From positions 1 to 60,623 of the forward strand of contig JAATGV010000033.1 in the NCBI GenBank assembly GCA_015654475.1: a DNA stretch of 60,623 bases, written 5' to 3'. This DNA comes from Actinomycetales bacterium. Its GTDB lineage: Bacteria; Actinomycetota; Actinomycetes; Actinomycetales; Microbacteriaceae. Below, piece by piece: positions 35,782-44,378 of the stretch. The notes beneath the pieces are model-generated. The model did not search any database and had not been told where the DNA came from. It was given only the letters and a program-made list of their open reading frames with translations. The position numbers and the translations under genes are program-made. Positions within the stretch are counted from its first letter, which is position 1, and each line of letters starts with the position of its first letter.

Positions 35782-36362
35782 CCGCATCCTCCTTGCAACG
35801 CGCGGTCGAGGAAATCGTCCTGAGCATCGATCAGCTCAATAAGCCCGCACCGCGCATACTGATCGACGGGCGGTCCGGCGCGGGTAAGACCACGCTCTCG
35901 ATGCTGCTTGGTGAACGTCTCGACGCCGAGGTCATCCATCTTGAGGACATCTATCCTGGTTGGTCGGGGTTGAGACAAGCGAGTCGGCATGTCACAGAGA
36001 ACCTGCTCTCGGCACCGCGGCCACGATGGCAACGCTGGGACTGGGTTGCCGACGCCCCGGCCGAGTGGCATGACGTGTCCCCAGACCGGACGTGGATTAT
36101 CGAGGGCTGCGGGAGTCTGTCTGTGTCGAATCGTGCCCTCGCCGACATGGGGATTTGGATAGACGCAGACGATGCGGTGCGTAAGCATCGGGCGCTTGCG
36201 CGATCCGGCGAGACTTATGAACCGTTTTGGCAGATGTGGGCGGATCAAGAACAAGAGTTCATTGAGTCGGAGCATCCCAGGGGACTCGCCGATGTCATCC
36301 TGTGCCTTCCTGACATATCGACCGATGGCTCCCCTCTCGCGCTAAGATTGCCGGATGACTGA
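35778..36362 (+). CDS. P-loop kinase-like ATP-binding protein
   Basis: A 194-residue protein. RILIDGRSGAGKTTLSMLLGERL is a clear Walker A motif; VIHLEDIYPGWSGL and WIIEGCGSLSVSNRALADMGIWIDAD resemble the lid and Walker B parts of the uridine-kinase/AAA-type small-molecule kinases. GTG start at 35778 overlaps the ykoC stop (GTGA), so it belongs to the TPP-riboswitch operon. This position suggests, without proving, a role with thiamine precursors or simply operon passenger status. Confidence 0.75.
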   Translation: MTASSLQRAVEEIVLSIDQLNKPAPRILIDGRSGAGKTTLSMLLGERLDAEVIHLEDIYPGWSGLRQASRHVTENLLSAPRPRWQRWDWVADAPAEWHDVSPDRTWIIEGCGSLSVSNRALADMGIWIDADDAVRKHRALARSGETYEPFWQMWADQEQEFIESEHPRGLADVILCLPDISTDGSPLALRLPDD

Positions 36363-36825
36363 ACCGCGCTGGCTCAGCCAGGAAGAGATGACCACCTGGC
36401 TGAGATTGATCGCCGTTGCGATGGAGCTTCCGCCTGTGCTTGACGCTCAGTTGCGTCGGGACCAGGGGATTTCCCACTTCGCCTACTATGTGATGGCGAT
36501 TCTTTCGGAGGCACCAGATCGCACGATGCAGATGAACGAATTGGCATCCCGGACCAACGGCAGCCTTTCCCGGCTTTCGCATGTGATATCGAAGGTGGAG
36601 AAGCTTGGCTGGGTGCAGAGGCAGATCTCGCCACATGATGCGCGGGCCACACTTGCGACGTTGACGGAGTCGGGTTGGGAGAAGGTCGTCGCCTCGGCTC
36701 CAGGTCACGTGGAGAGTGTGCGTGTCGCGGTTTTCGATAACATCGCTCCTGAGGATGTTGCGACTCTCGGCAGGATCCTTGAACCAATCAAACGCGCGCT
36801 CGACGACCAGAGCAGCGAGAACTGA
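36355..36825 (+). CDS. MarR-family transcriptional regulator
   Basis: A 156-residue winged-helix protein. ISHFAYYVMAILSEAPDRTMQMNELA, NGSLSRLSHVISKVEKLGWV and SPHDARATLATLTESG are the MarR core, recognition helix and wing. The ATG overlaps the kinase-like gene by 8 bases, making it the last gene of that run. It converges with the histidine kinase gene, whose stop is only four bases away. Target unknown. Confidence 0.9.
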   Translation: MTEPRWLSQEEMTTWLRLIAVAMELPPVLDAQLRRDQGISHFAYYVMAILSEAPDRTMQMNELASRTNGSLSRLSHVISKVEKLGWVQRQISPHDARATLATLTESGWEKVVASAPGHVESVRVAVFDNIAPEDVATLGRILEPIKRALDDQSSEN

Positions 36826-36828
36826 TTG

Positions 36829-38391
36829 TCAATCGCCGAGCGGCAGCGATACCTGGAATACGGTTTTTCCCGGCACTGACGTGACATTCACGGTCCCGTG
36901 TTGAGCATGGGTGAGGGCCGCCACAATGGACAGCCCCAAGCCGCTCGAACCTTTTCCCGGGGTGCGCGAGGCATCGGCTTTGACGAACCGGTCGAATATT
37001 CTGTCCTGGATTTCCACTGGTATTCCTGGCCCGTCGTCGGTTACGGTGAACCGGGCGACGCCGTCCACGGCTCTGAGGCTGACCGTGACAGACGTGCCTT
37101 CAGGCGTGTACACGCGGGCGTTGGAGATGAGGTTCACCACGATTTGTCGGAATGCGCCCTCGTCGCCGTGCAGGCTGATCCGTTCGATCTCTTCGTCATC
37201 GTTGACGGCCAAGTCGAGGTGCCATTGGTGCGTCGGTCCAGTGACGTGGGCGTCGGCGACCGCTTCGATGACCGCCGGAATGCCATCGAAATCGACGCTC
37301 TCGAGCGGCCGTTCGTCGTCGAGGCGCGCAAGCAACAGCAAGTCTTCGACCAAGTGCCCCATGCGGGTTGACTCAGCGTGTACTCGTGAAAGGCTCTGGA
37401 TGTCGTCGTCGTCGAGGCGAGACGGATTGCGGAGCATCAGCTCGGCATACCCGCGAACTGAGGCGAGCGGAGTGCGCAATTCGTGGCTGGCATCCGCAAC
37501 AAACGACCGCAGTTTGCTTTCGCTCGCATCCCGCGCGGCAAATGCATTGTCGATGTGGGTGAGCATGGCGTTCACCGAGTTGGCTACCTCGGTGACCTCT
37601 TTGCTTGAGCCAACGACGTTCTCCGGCACGCGCTGGGCGACCCCGGTGGCGTGGTCGAGGGGAAGCCGAGAGATTGCCTGTGCCGTTCTTGCCAGGTGAT
37701 CCAGGGGGGTCAGCGCCCGTTTTATCAGCAGTGCTCCGAGCAGCGCGGCAAGGCCGATGGTGATGACACCGACGATGGAGGCGCCGAGAACGAAGCCGCC
37801 GACGGTGGCCGTTACGCTTTTCATCGGGAGCGCCGTGATCGACCGGTCCCCACTTTGACCTGCGGCACTGATCGCATGGTAGACCCCGAGATCGGGGATG
37901 GTGATGGTATAGATCTCGCCATCGGTGGGCACCGTGGTGAGGGCGGCGATCTGGACGCCCGTCAGAGTTGCAAACTCGCCGTTTGCGTCGAAGTATCCTG
38001 CCTGGATGTTCGAGCCGGAGTCGAATAAAGCGATGGTCCCGGCGCTTTGCCCGTAACCGAGCCCCGGGGGCCTTGCCCCGAATCCGTTGTCTTGGGTTGG
38101 GTCCTGTGTCGCTTCATCCGGGGATGCCGCAGATGAGCTACTCGTGGCTCCTGGCATGTCGTCGCCTGGCTGGGGGAGGGCGGTGCCTCCCTGCAGCAGA
38201 CGGTTGGGAGTGGCATTGACCGCGCGACTGCTTGCCTGCCTGAGGTTGTTGTCGAGTTGCGAGACGAGCGAATTGTTGAGCGGAATAGCTGAGAGAAGCA
38301 CAATCGCGGCCGCCATCGCCGAAACGACGACGATAAGGACTATCGTCAGCTGGCGTCGCAGTGTCCGTGGCTCAAGGCGCCGGCGGGACAT
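36829..38391 (-). CDS. Sensor histidine kinase
   Basis: A 520-residue transmembrane kinase. One membrane segment near residues 14-37, an extracytoplasmic domain of about 150 residues rich in Ser/Pro/Gly, a second segment near 195-220, a HAMP linker, then the phosphoacceptor VADASHELRTPLASVRGYAEL. N, G1 and G2 boxes follow as VVNLISNARVYTPEG, FTVTDDGPGIP and GSSGLGLSIVAALTHAQHG. Its partner is the response regulator encoded six bases upstream. The exporter cluster further upstream is the probable target. Confidence 0.95.
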   Translation of the reverse strand: MSRRRLEPRTLRRQLTIVLIVVVSAMAAAIVLLSAIPLNNSLVSQLDNNLRQASSRAVNATPNRLLQGGTALPQPGDDMPGATSSSSAASPDEATQDPTQDNGFGARPPGLGYGQSAGTIALFDSGSNIQAGYFDANGEFATLTGVQIAALTTVPTDGEIYTITIPDLGVYHAISAAGQSGDRSITALPMKSVTATVGGFVLGASIVGVITIGLAALLGALLIKRALTPLDHLARTAQAISRLPLDHATGVAQRVPENVVGSSKEVTEVANSVNAMLTHIDNAFAARDASESKLRSFVADASHELRTPLASVRGYAELMLRNPSRLDDDDIQSLSRVHAESTRMGHLVEDLLLLARLDDERPLESVDFDGIPAVIEAVADAHVTGPTHQWHLDLAVNDDEEIERISLHGDEGAFRQIVVNLISNARVYTPEGTSVTVSLRAVDGVARFTVTDDGPGIPVEIQDRIFDRFVKADASRTPGKGSSGLGLSIVAALTHAQHGTVNVTSVPGKTVFQVSLPLGD

Positions 38392-38397
38392 TCCGAA

Positions 38398-39171
38398 TTA
38401 GCCGACCGTGTTTGGGGGTTGAACTGCAGTGCGGGGCGCTGCTGCGGGTTTGAGGACGTATCCGACGCCACGCAACGTGTGAATCATTGGCTCGCGCCCG
38501 TGGTCGATCTTGCGTCGCAGGTAGGAGATGTAGAGCTCAACGATGTTTGCTTCGCCGCCGAAGTCGTACTGCCAGACGCGATCCAAAATCTGGGCCTTCG
38601 AGAGCACACGTTTGGGATTGCGTAAGAAGAAGCGAAGCACCTCGAACTCGGTTGCGGTGAGATGGATCTCGTCGTCGCCGCGGAACACTTCGTGGCTGTC
38701 TTCATCCATGACAAGATCCCCGAGCGTGAGTTTTGAGTCGGCATCGTGCTCGAGCGCGCCGGAGCGGCGAAGCAGGGCACGAAGCCGAGCGACCACTTCT
38801 TCGAGACTGAACGGCTTGGTGACATAGTCATCGCCACCGGCAGTGATTCCGGCAACTCGATCGGCGACTGAGTCTTTGGCTGTGAGAAAGAGCACGGGGA
38901 TATGCGGATGCGTGGTGTGAATCCGACGCATCACATCCATACCGCTGATGTCAGGAAGCATGATGTCGAGAACAATGACGTCAGGCGACTCGGTTGTTGC
39001 GATGACGACAGCGTCTTTTCCTGTGTGGGCCTTGTGTACGTCCCACCCCTCGTAATGCAACGCCGAGGCGAGAAGGTCAACGAGGTTGGGTTCATCGTCC
39101 ACAACGAGGGCCTTGATGGGGCTTCCGTCGCGGCGAGAAAGTCGTGGTAAATCAGTGGTCATGCCATCCAT
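38398..39171 (-). CDS. Response regulator, OmpR/PhoP family
   Basis: A 257-residue protein. Receiver: VVDDEPNLVDLLASAL (acidic pocket), VIVLDIMLPDISGMDVM (phosphorylated Asp), LTAKD and YVTKPFSLEEVVARLRALL. C-terminal winged helix: LTATEFEVLRFFLRNPKRVLSK and YISYLRRKID. It is paired with the sensor kinase directly downstream. Start is ATG 39171 or the in-frame ATG at 39162, which has a GGATGG ahead. Confidence 0.95.
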   Translation of the reverse strand: MDGMTTDLPRLSRRDGSPIKALVVDDEPNLVDLLASALHYEGWDVHKAHTGKDAVVIATTESPDVIVLDIMLPDISGMDVMRRIHTTHPHIPVLFLTAKDSVADRVAGITAGGDDYVTKPFSLEEVVARLRALLRRSGALEHDADSKLTLGDLVMDEDSHEVFRGDDEIHLTATEFEVLRFFLRNPKRVLSKAQILDRVWQYDFGGEANIVELYISYLRRKIDHGREPMIHTLRGVGYVLKPAAAPRTAVQPPNTVG

Positions 39172-39230
39172 TGTCCGTGTCTTTTCTCGCCGCGACCTGA
39201 GTTGAAGCTGTGAACTTGTTGTGTCCGCAG

Positions 39231-39812
39231 TTAGTTCGCTGATGCCGGAGCAGAGGCGTCGGGTACTTGCCCGCCGAAGCCGCCGCCGAACGAGCCCTCG
39301 GTGATCGATGTCGCCGTCACAGAGTCGTCACTTGTGTCGCCAGAGACGATGATCGAATCTCCGGTCGCGAGGTCGGACAAACTGCCATCTTTCGATACTG
39401 TGATGCTTGTCGAGTCAGATACCGTGACTTTCACGGTGCTTCCGCTCCGCGTTGTCACGGTGATGGTGTCGCCGCTGATCGACTCAATCGTGCCGGAGGT
39501 TCCAGATGCCTCTGTGCCACCGGGGCTCGCCGCTCCGGAGGGAGCAGTGCCGCCGCCCGTTCCGCCTGGGCCACCCTGCTGCATGCCTTGGTCGCCGCTC
39601 AGCGTTGACGAGCTTGACGTTGATTTGCCCACGAGAAGTCCACCGACGAAACCAATCGCGAGCAGAAGTACCGCACCAATAATCACGGCGGCTTTGGGGA
39701 ACGCCCACTTGCCTTTGGGAACCGGGGGAGCCGTCAAGGCTTGATCGGGTGCGAGGGTTGCCGGCGGGGTGGAAAGCAGGCTCTCTGCGTCGTCGTTCGA
39801 GTTATGTGCCAT
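39231..39812 (-). CDS. Membrane-anchored DUF5666-like protein
   Basis: A 193-residue protein with a cytoplasmic Pro-rich head, one membrane segment (WAFPKAAVIIGAVLLLAIGF, about residues 36-60) and an outer part. A Gly/Gln/Ser/Thr-rich spacer leads to a small beta domain, SGTIESISGDTITVTTRSGSTVKVTVSDS, of the DUF5666 type, repeated in weaker form to the end. It lies between the exporter permease and the response regulator on the same strand. It may be a ligand-sensing or accessory protein of the exporter/two-component system; function unknown. Confidence 0.65.
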   Translation of the reverse strand: MAHNSNDDAESLLSTPPATLAPDQALTAPPVPKGKWAFPKAAVIIGAVLLLAIGFVGGLLVGKSTSSSSTLSGDQGMQQGGPGGTGGGTAPSGAASPGGTEASGTSGTIESISGDTITVTTRSGSTVKVTVSDSTSITVSKDGSLSDLATGDSIIVSGDTSDDSVTATSITEGSFGGGFGGQVPDASAPASAN

Positions 39813-39937
39813 GGTGTCGTTTCCTTTACTTTCTTATCTGGATAGCTGTTTGCCTGATTGGTCTGCCGGGATCTTGTCCCGGCACGTGTCTACGTGTGGA
39901 TGTGAAGCCACGCACATGAACGCCTGCCGCACACCGT

Positions 39938-41137
39938 CTAGTCGTGACGCAGCGCATCCACTGGCCGCATAGCCGCTGCCCGGTTGGCTGGATAACTGCC
40001 GAAGAACACGCCGATACCGACGGAAACTCCGACGGCGAGGAACACGGAGCTCAGCAGGATGACCGGTTGCACACCAAAGATCGTGAAAAAGCTCAGGGCG
40101 TACGCGACGGCGACGCCGAGCAGACCGCCGAGCAAGCTCAACACCGTTGCCTCGATCAGAAACTGGCCAAGAATGGCGAATCGGGTGGCGCCGAGTGCCT
40201 TTCTGATCCCGATTTCTCGTGTGCGTTCTGTCACCGTCACGAGCATGATGTTTGTCACGCCGATGCCGCCAACGACGAGGCTGATTGACGCGACTGCTGC
40301 GAGCATGGCCGTCAGGGTGCTTGTCGTGCTCGACAGTGTTGTCAACAGGTCGGTCTGGCTGGTGATCGTGAAACCCAGGTCACTCGAGTCGGTCACCTTG
40401 AATGCCTCCATGAGCACCGATGTTGCTTCCGACTGAGCCGACGAGATCGAATCGGAGTCGGTAGCCTGGATTACGATCGTGCTCAATGAGCCGTACCCAG
40501 AAATCGACTGCTGCATACGAGAGATGGGCATAATGACCGAATTGTTCGGATCGCTTGTTCCCGCGGAGTCCTTGACGGCTAACACGCCGTCGATTGTGTA
40601 GACCACCGAGTCAATCGTGATCGAATCACCCACGACATCCGTCGTGCTGTAGAGCGTCTCGGCGAGCGTCGCCCCAATGACCACCACCTTTGCATCCCGC
40701 TTGACGTCGTAGTCAGTGAACTTAGTGCCGAGTGCCACTGTGCTGTTTGTGACAGCGAAGTAATTCGATGTGGTGCCAACGATGGTCGCCGTGCTTGACG
40801 TAATCGAGCTCGCCACCGTCTCGCTTGAACTGAGCTGTGGAACGACCTCGGCGATGTTCGGCGCATTTTCAGAATCGGAGAGCTTGTCAACCACATCCAT
40901 TGTCAGCGACTGAGAACGAACTTGAACTCCGCTCCCACCTGATGAGCGAATCGTCAGGGTGTTCGTGCCGAGCGAGCTAATGCTGTCGGCAACCGCTTGC
41001 TTGGATCCATTTCCGACACCAGTGAGCAGAATCACCGAGCCGACGCCAATGAGAACGCCGAGTAGGGTAAGGGCCGATCGCAGCTTATTTGACGTGATGC
41101 CGCGAAGCGCGGACTTGATGATTTCGAGCAAATTCAT
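39938..41137 (-). CDS. MacB-type ABC exporter permease (FtsX family)
   Basis: A 399-residue permease. LLEIIKSALRGITSNKLRSALTLLGVLIGVGSVI is the MacB/FtsX N-terminal membrane helix and elbow (given in the family order), followed by a large Ser/Thr-rich periplasmic-type domain, then three C-terminal membrane helices and ERTREIGIRKALGAT, the family signature. Such mechanotransmission ABC systems export peptides or drugs with an adaptor. The ATG overlaps the ATPase stop by four bases. Confidence 0.93.
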   Translation of the reverse strand: MNLLEIIKSALRGITSNKLRSALTLLGVLIGVGSVILLTGVGNGSKQAVADSISSLGTNTLTIRSSGGSGVQVRSQSLTMDVVDKLSDSENAPNIAEVVPQLSSSETVASSITSSTATIVGTTSNYFAVTNSTVALGTKFTDYDVKRDAKVVVIGATLAETLYSTTDVVGDSITIDSVVYTIDGVLAVKDSAGTSDPNNSVIMPISRMQQSISGYGSLSTIVIQATDSDSISSAQSEATSVLMEAFKVTDSSDLGFTITSQTDLLTTLSSTTSTLTAMLAAVASISLVVGGIGVTNIMLVTVTERTREIGIRKALGATRFAILGQFLIEATVLSLLGGLLGVAVAYALSFFTIFGVQPVILLSSVFLAVGVSVGIGVFFGSYPANRAAAMRPVDALRHD

Positions 41138-41880
41138 GAGGCTACATCTCCTGTCGCCACAACCGGCAACACTCGCTCATCGCTGATGATCTCGCCATCA
41201 AACATGCGAACAACTCGCCGGGCGCGGGCCGCAACGTCGTTTTCATGCGTGATGATCACCACTGTTCTGCCGGCATCGTTGACTTTCTGAAAAATGTCGA
41301 GCACATCGGTTGTCGCCTTGCTGTCGAGATTTCCGGTGGGTTCGTCTGCAAGGATCAGGGCCGGAGCGTTGACGAGCGATCGCGCGACGGCGACGCGCTG
41401 CTGCTGGCCGCCCGAGAGCTCTGCCGGAGTGTGCTTCGCACGGTCTGCGAGCCCCACGAGTTTGAGCGCCGCCCGCGCTCGCTGCCGACGCTCGTCGCGA
41501 GATACCGCTGCATATAGCATCGGCAACTCGACATTTGATTGCGCAGACATGCGGGGAATCAGGTTGAAGGCCTGAAAGATGAACCCAATCTTGCGATTGC
41601 GAAGCACCGACAACTTACTGTCGGGCAGCGAGGCAACATCCACACCATCGAGGTGATACGAGCCGCTCGTCTGAACGTCGAGGCAACCGAGCATATTCAT
41701 CAAGGTCGACTTCCCGCTGCCGGATGCCCCCATGATGGCAACGAAGTCCCCCTCATCCACCCTGAGAGACACCCCTCGAAGCGCGTGAACTTGTTGCTCC
41801 CCCTCGCCATAGGACTTCCAGATGTCTTGCACGTCGATGACGGCAGTGGTTGGCTGGCTGGCCGTTACCGGCATAGTCAT
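41134..41880 (-). CDS. MacB-type ABC exporter ATP-binding protein
   Basis: A 248-residue LolD/MacB-like ATPase. Walker [10 protein letters not shown], signature [15 protein letters not shown], Walker [13 protein letters not shown] and the MacB-like [20 protein letters not shown] are visible. ATG 41880 follows GGGAG; an earlier start at 41895 would remove that site. It powers the permease downstream in the same operon. Confidence 0.95.
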   Translation of the reverse strand: MTMPVTASQPTTAVIDVQDIWKSYGEGEQQVHALRGVSLRVDEGDFVAIMGASGSGKSTLMNMLGCLDVQTSGSYHLDGVDVASLPDSKLSVLRNRKIGFIFQAFNLIPRMSAQSNVELPMLYAAVSRDERRQRARAALKLVGLADRAKHTPAELSGGQQQRVAVARSLVNAPALILADEPTGNLDSKATTDVLDIFQKVNDAGRTVVIITHENDVAARARRVVRMFDGEIISDERVLPVVATGDVAS

Positions 41881-41916
41881 TGTGATCTCCCTCACGGATG
41901 GTTGGTACCAGGACGC

Positions 41917-43290
41917 CTAGTTGCCGCCTGGGCCGCCGGTGGGCGTATTGCCGCCGCCGAAGTTGCCACTGCCGCCAAAGGTCCCGCCACCCGAGGTTGT
42001 GCCGGTTGTGCTTGCGGTGTCACCGACCGCGGTATCGATTGAGATCAGCACCTTTTGGCCTTCGGTCAGGCCGCTGGTGATTTCGGTTGTTGAGTCGCCC
42101 TGAACACCGATTTCGACCGCCGTCACGGTCTGCTGAGTATCGTCGTCACCGACGACGGTCACGCTGTACGTGTCGCCACTGGTCTCAAGGGCCTGGGTGG
42201 GAATGTAGAGCACATTCTCGGCGCTCTGCGTCACAACGGTTGCTTCGGCCGACTGGCCGAGACGGACCTCGCTCGGCGCATCTGTCAGCGTGATCGTGCC
42301 GCCGTATGTGACAACGCTGCTCGTCGTCGTGGGAAGCGGATCGAGCGCCGTAATGGTGCCCGTTGCCGTCACAGTGTCGTCGAGGGCAGGGAACGTCAGT
42401 GTTGCGGTATCGCCGACTTTGACACTCGTTGCATCCGCCTCATCAAAGCTCGCTGCCAGCGTGAACGTGCTGGTGTTTGCGATCTGAACGACGCCGGATG
42501 AAGTGGTTGTCGTCGTTGCGGCAGAGTCGCTCGTCCCTGACGCGCTGTCGCTTGACGTAGTTGACGTTGAGCCGCCGCTCACTGCGTCGCCGGCTGATGA
42601 ATTCACTGCAGTCACAGTCCCGCTAATGCTTGCTTTGAGCGTCGCCGATTTGACATTGGATTCGGCGGTCGCCAGACCCGACTGAGCAGTGGTTACTCCT
42701 GCGTCCGCCTGGGTCACCGATGCGGCAGCGGACTGTACTTGAGCCTTGGCGTTTGTGACGCTTGCCTGTGCGGAAGCAACGCTTGTCGTGTTTGCCGAGG
42801 TTGTGCCTGTCGAGGTCGTCCCCGCTGAACTGGTCGAGGAACTGTTTGCGTTCTTTTCCGCGCGCCAGAGATCCTTCTTTGCCGCAGTAAGGCTCTGCTT
42901 TGCTGCGGTGTAACTCAGCGCGCTCGATGAGGCCTGTTGTTGCGCAACAGTCAACGCAGACTGTGCGGCAACTACAGCATCGTCAAGATCTGAGGTGTCG
43001 AGCGTGGCAACAACATCGCCCCTCTTAACCGTGTCGCCCACAGACACGTACACCTTCTTGATCGTGCCAGAAACATCAAACGACTCAGAAGATGTTCTGC
43101 CAGCGGCTAGGTTTCCTGACGCTGACACGGTTGCCTCGACCGTTCCGGTTGTGACAGTGGATGTGCGCGTCGTTGACGCAGTTGCACTCGAGCTCGCCGG
43201 TTGAAGAATGTAGTAGGCGGAGATGGCGAGTGCTGCAATGATCGCAACAGGCACAATGACATAGAAGATTACTTTGCGGCGCTTGGTCAT
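41917..43290 (-). CDS. HlyD/MacA-type periplasmic adaptor-like protein
   Basis: A 457-residue protein. After a short basic head, residues 9-31 form the membrane anchor. GTVEATVSASGNLAAGRTSSE begins the membrane-proximal domain; a lipoyl-like half is at VYVSVGDTVKRGDVVATLDTSDL. The hairpin region (residues 100-220) is coiled and Ala/Ser/Thr-rich. A very Ser/Thr-rich loop (GGSTSTTSSDSASGTSDSAA) interrupts the second lipoyl half. The C-terminus is Gly-rich. Start ATG 43290 chosen for its basic head; GTG 43323 is an alternative. With MacB ATPase and permease it forms one exporter. Confidence 0.9.
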   Translation of the reverse strand: MTKRRKVIFYVIVPVAIIAALAISAYYILQPASSSATASTTRTSTVTTGTVEATVSASGNLAAGRTSSESFDVSGTIKKVYVSVGDTVKRGDVVATLDTSDLDDAVVAAQSALTVAQQQASSSALSYTAAKQSLTAAKKDLWRAEKNANSSSTSSAGTTSTGTTSANTTSVASAQASVTNAKAQVQSAAASVTQADAGVTTAQSGLATAESNVKSATLKASISGTVTAVNSSAGDAVSGGSTSTTSSDSASGTSDSAATTTTTSSGVVQIANTSTFTLAASFDEADATSVKVGDTATLTFPALDDTVTATGTITALDPLPTTTSSVVTYGGTITLTDAPSEVRLGQSAEATVVTQSAENVLYIPTQALETSGDTYSVTVVGDDDTQQTVTAVEIGVQGDSTTEITSGLTEGQKVLISIDTAVGDTASTTGTTSGGGTFGGSGNFGGGNTPTGGPGGN

Positions 43291-43379
43291 ACTGGTGAGG
43301 CTAGGAACCGAAGCTGTGGCCACCCAACGTCAAAGATATGTTTGGCCTGTGAAAGGTCAGTGGTACAACCTGAGTGGGA

Positions 43380-44378
43380 TTACGGCCGCCGACGCCGTGC
43401 ATTCCGTACAAGCCGAGTCCAGGCCACCCGCATCACGCCGGAGGTAATCGCCACCGCGACTAGAGTCAGCACGAGCGCCGCCACCACCACGAAGCTGATT
43501 CCGGCAGAACCGGTCGGGAAGATCACGTCGATCACAAGTGATCCGATCAATTGGCCGGCAACGACGCTCACGGTGACAAGAAGCACCCCGATTCGTGGCA
43601 CCAGAAATGCGCTCGCGGCAATATAGACGATGCCAAGCGGCCCGCCCGTCAGCATCCACCATTGCAGCTCGCCCGATCCTTGGGGGTGCACAAACGGTAT
43701 CTGCACCGCCCAAGCAACACCAAGTGCGATCGACCCGGCTAGGAAGTTGGACAAGGTCGGGGCGAACGGATGATGGGTGCCCCGCGTGATCGCACCATTC
43801 ATCGCCTGCTGAAATCCGCTGCCGATACCCGCAAGCAGCGGCAGGACAATGATGAGCATGGCAACAAACCCGGTCTCGGTATTAATGGATCCGGCAACCG
43901 ACCACGCGACGGCGATGATCGTCAGAGCAACTCCGGCGAGCCGTTCAAAAGTGAGCGGCTGCGGCTTGCCTGTGCCAAAACCCATTCGGTCTACGCCGAG
44001 CCCGCTCGTAGTCTGGCCAGCGATCACCGCAACCGATACGAGAGCGACACCAATGAGCGGCACCGCGCTCGACTGGGCATAGACGAGAAATGCACCGAGC
44101 ACTCCAGCGCTGAGATACCAGATGGGGAACCGCCGCTCCGCCGCCGCGTGGAACAACGATCGCGTTGCTCGCCGAAAGCTAGGAACAACGATGGCACCAA
44201 CGACCAGCACGGCAAGCCCGATGGCAAAACTGATGGCTGCGGCTCCTGTGCTTGTGCCGATTGCCTGGGCAAGGCTTCCGTTCACTCTCGACTGAAATGG
44301 GAAGCAGAACCCTGAAGCGACTGCAAGTGCGACATAGCCGAGTGCGTTCTTTGATGGCAGGGAATCGTTCATCGTCAT
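43380..44378 (-). CDS. DMT-superfamily transporter with two YdcZ (DUF606) repeats
   Basis: A 332-residue membrane protein with about ten hydrophobic segments in two homologous halves. The pair QSRVNGSLAQAIGT in the first half and QQAMNGAITRGTHHPF in the second, each followed by a hydrophobic segment, shows the internal duplication of the YdcZ family. Substrate unknown. Its ATG overlaps the stop of the PLP decarboxylase gene (ATGA), so it may move the substrate or product of that enzyme. Confidence 0.85.
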   Translation of the reverse strand: MTMNDSLPSKNALGYVALAVASGFCFPFQSRVNGSLAQAIGTSTGAAAISFAIGLAVLVVGAIVVPSFRRATRSLFHAAAERRFPIWYLSAGVLGAFLVYAQSSAVPLIGVALVSVAVIAGQTTSGLGVDRMGFGTGKPQPLTFERLAGVALTIIAVAWSVAGSINTETGFVAMLIIVLPLLAGIGSGFQQAMNGAITRGTHHPFAPTLSNFLAGSIALGVAWAVQIPFVHPQGSGELQWWMLTGGPLGIVYIAASAFLVPRIGVLLVTVSVVAGQLIGSLVIDVIFPTGSAGISFVVVAALVLTLVAVAITSGVMRVAWTRLVRNARRRRP

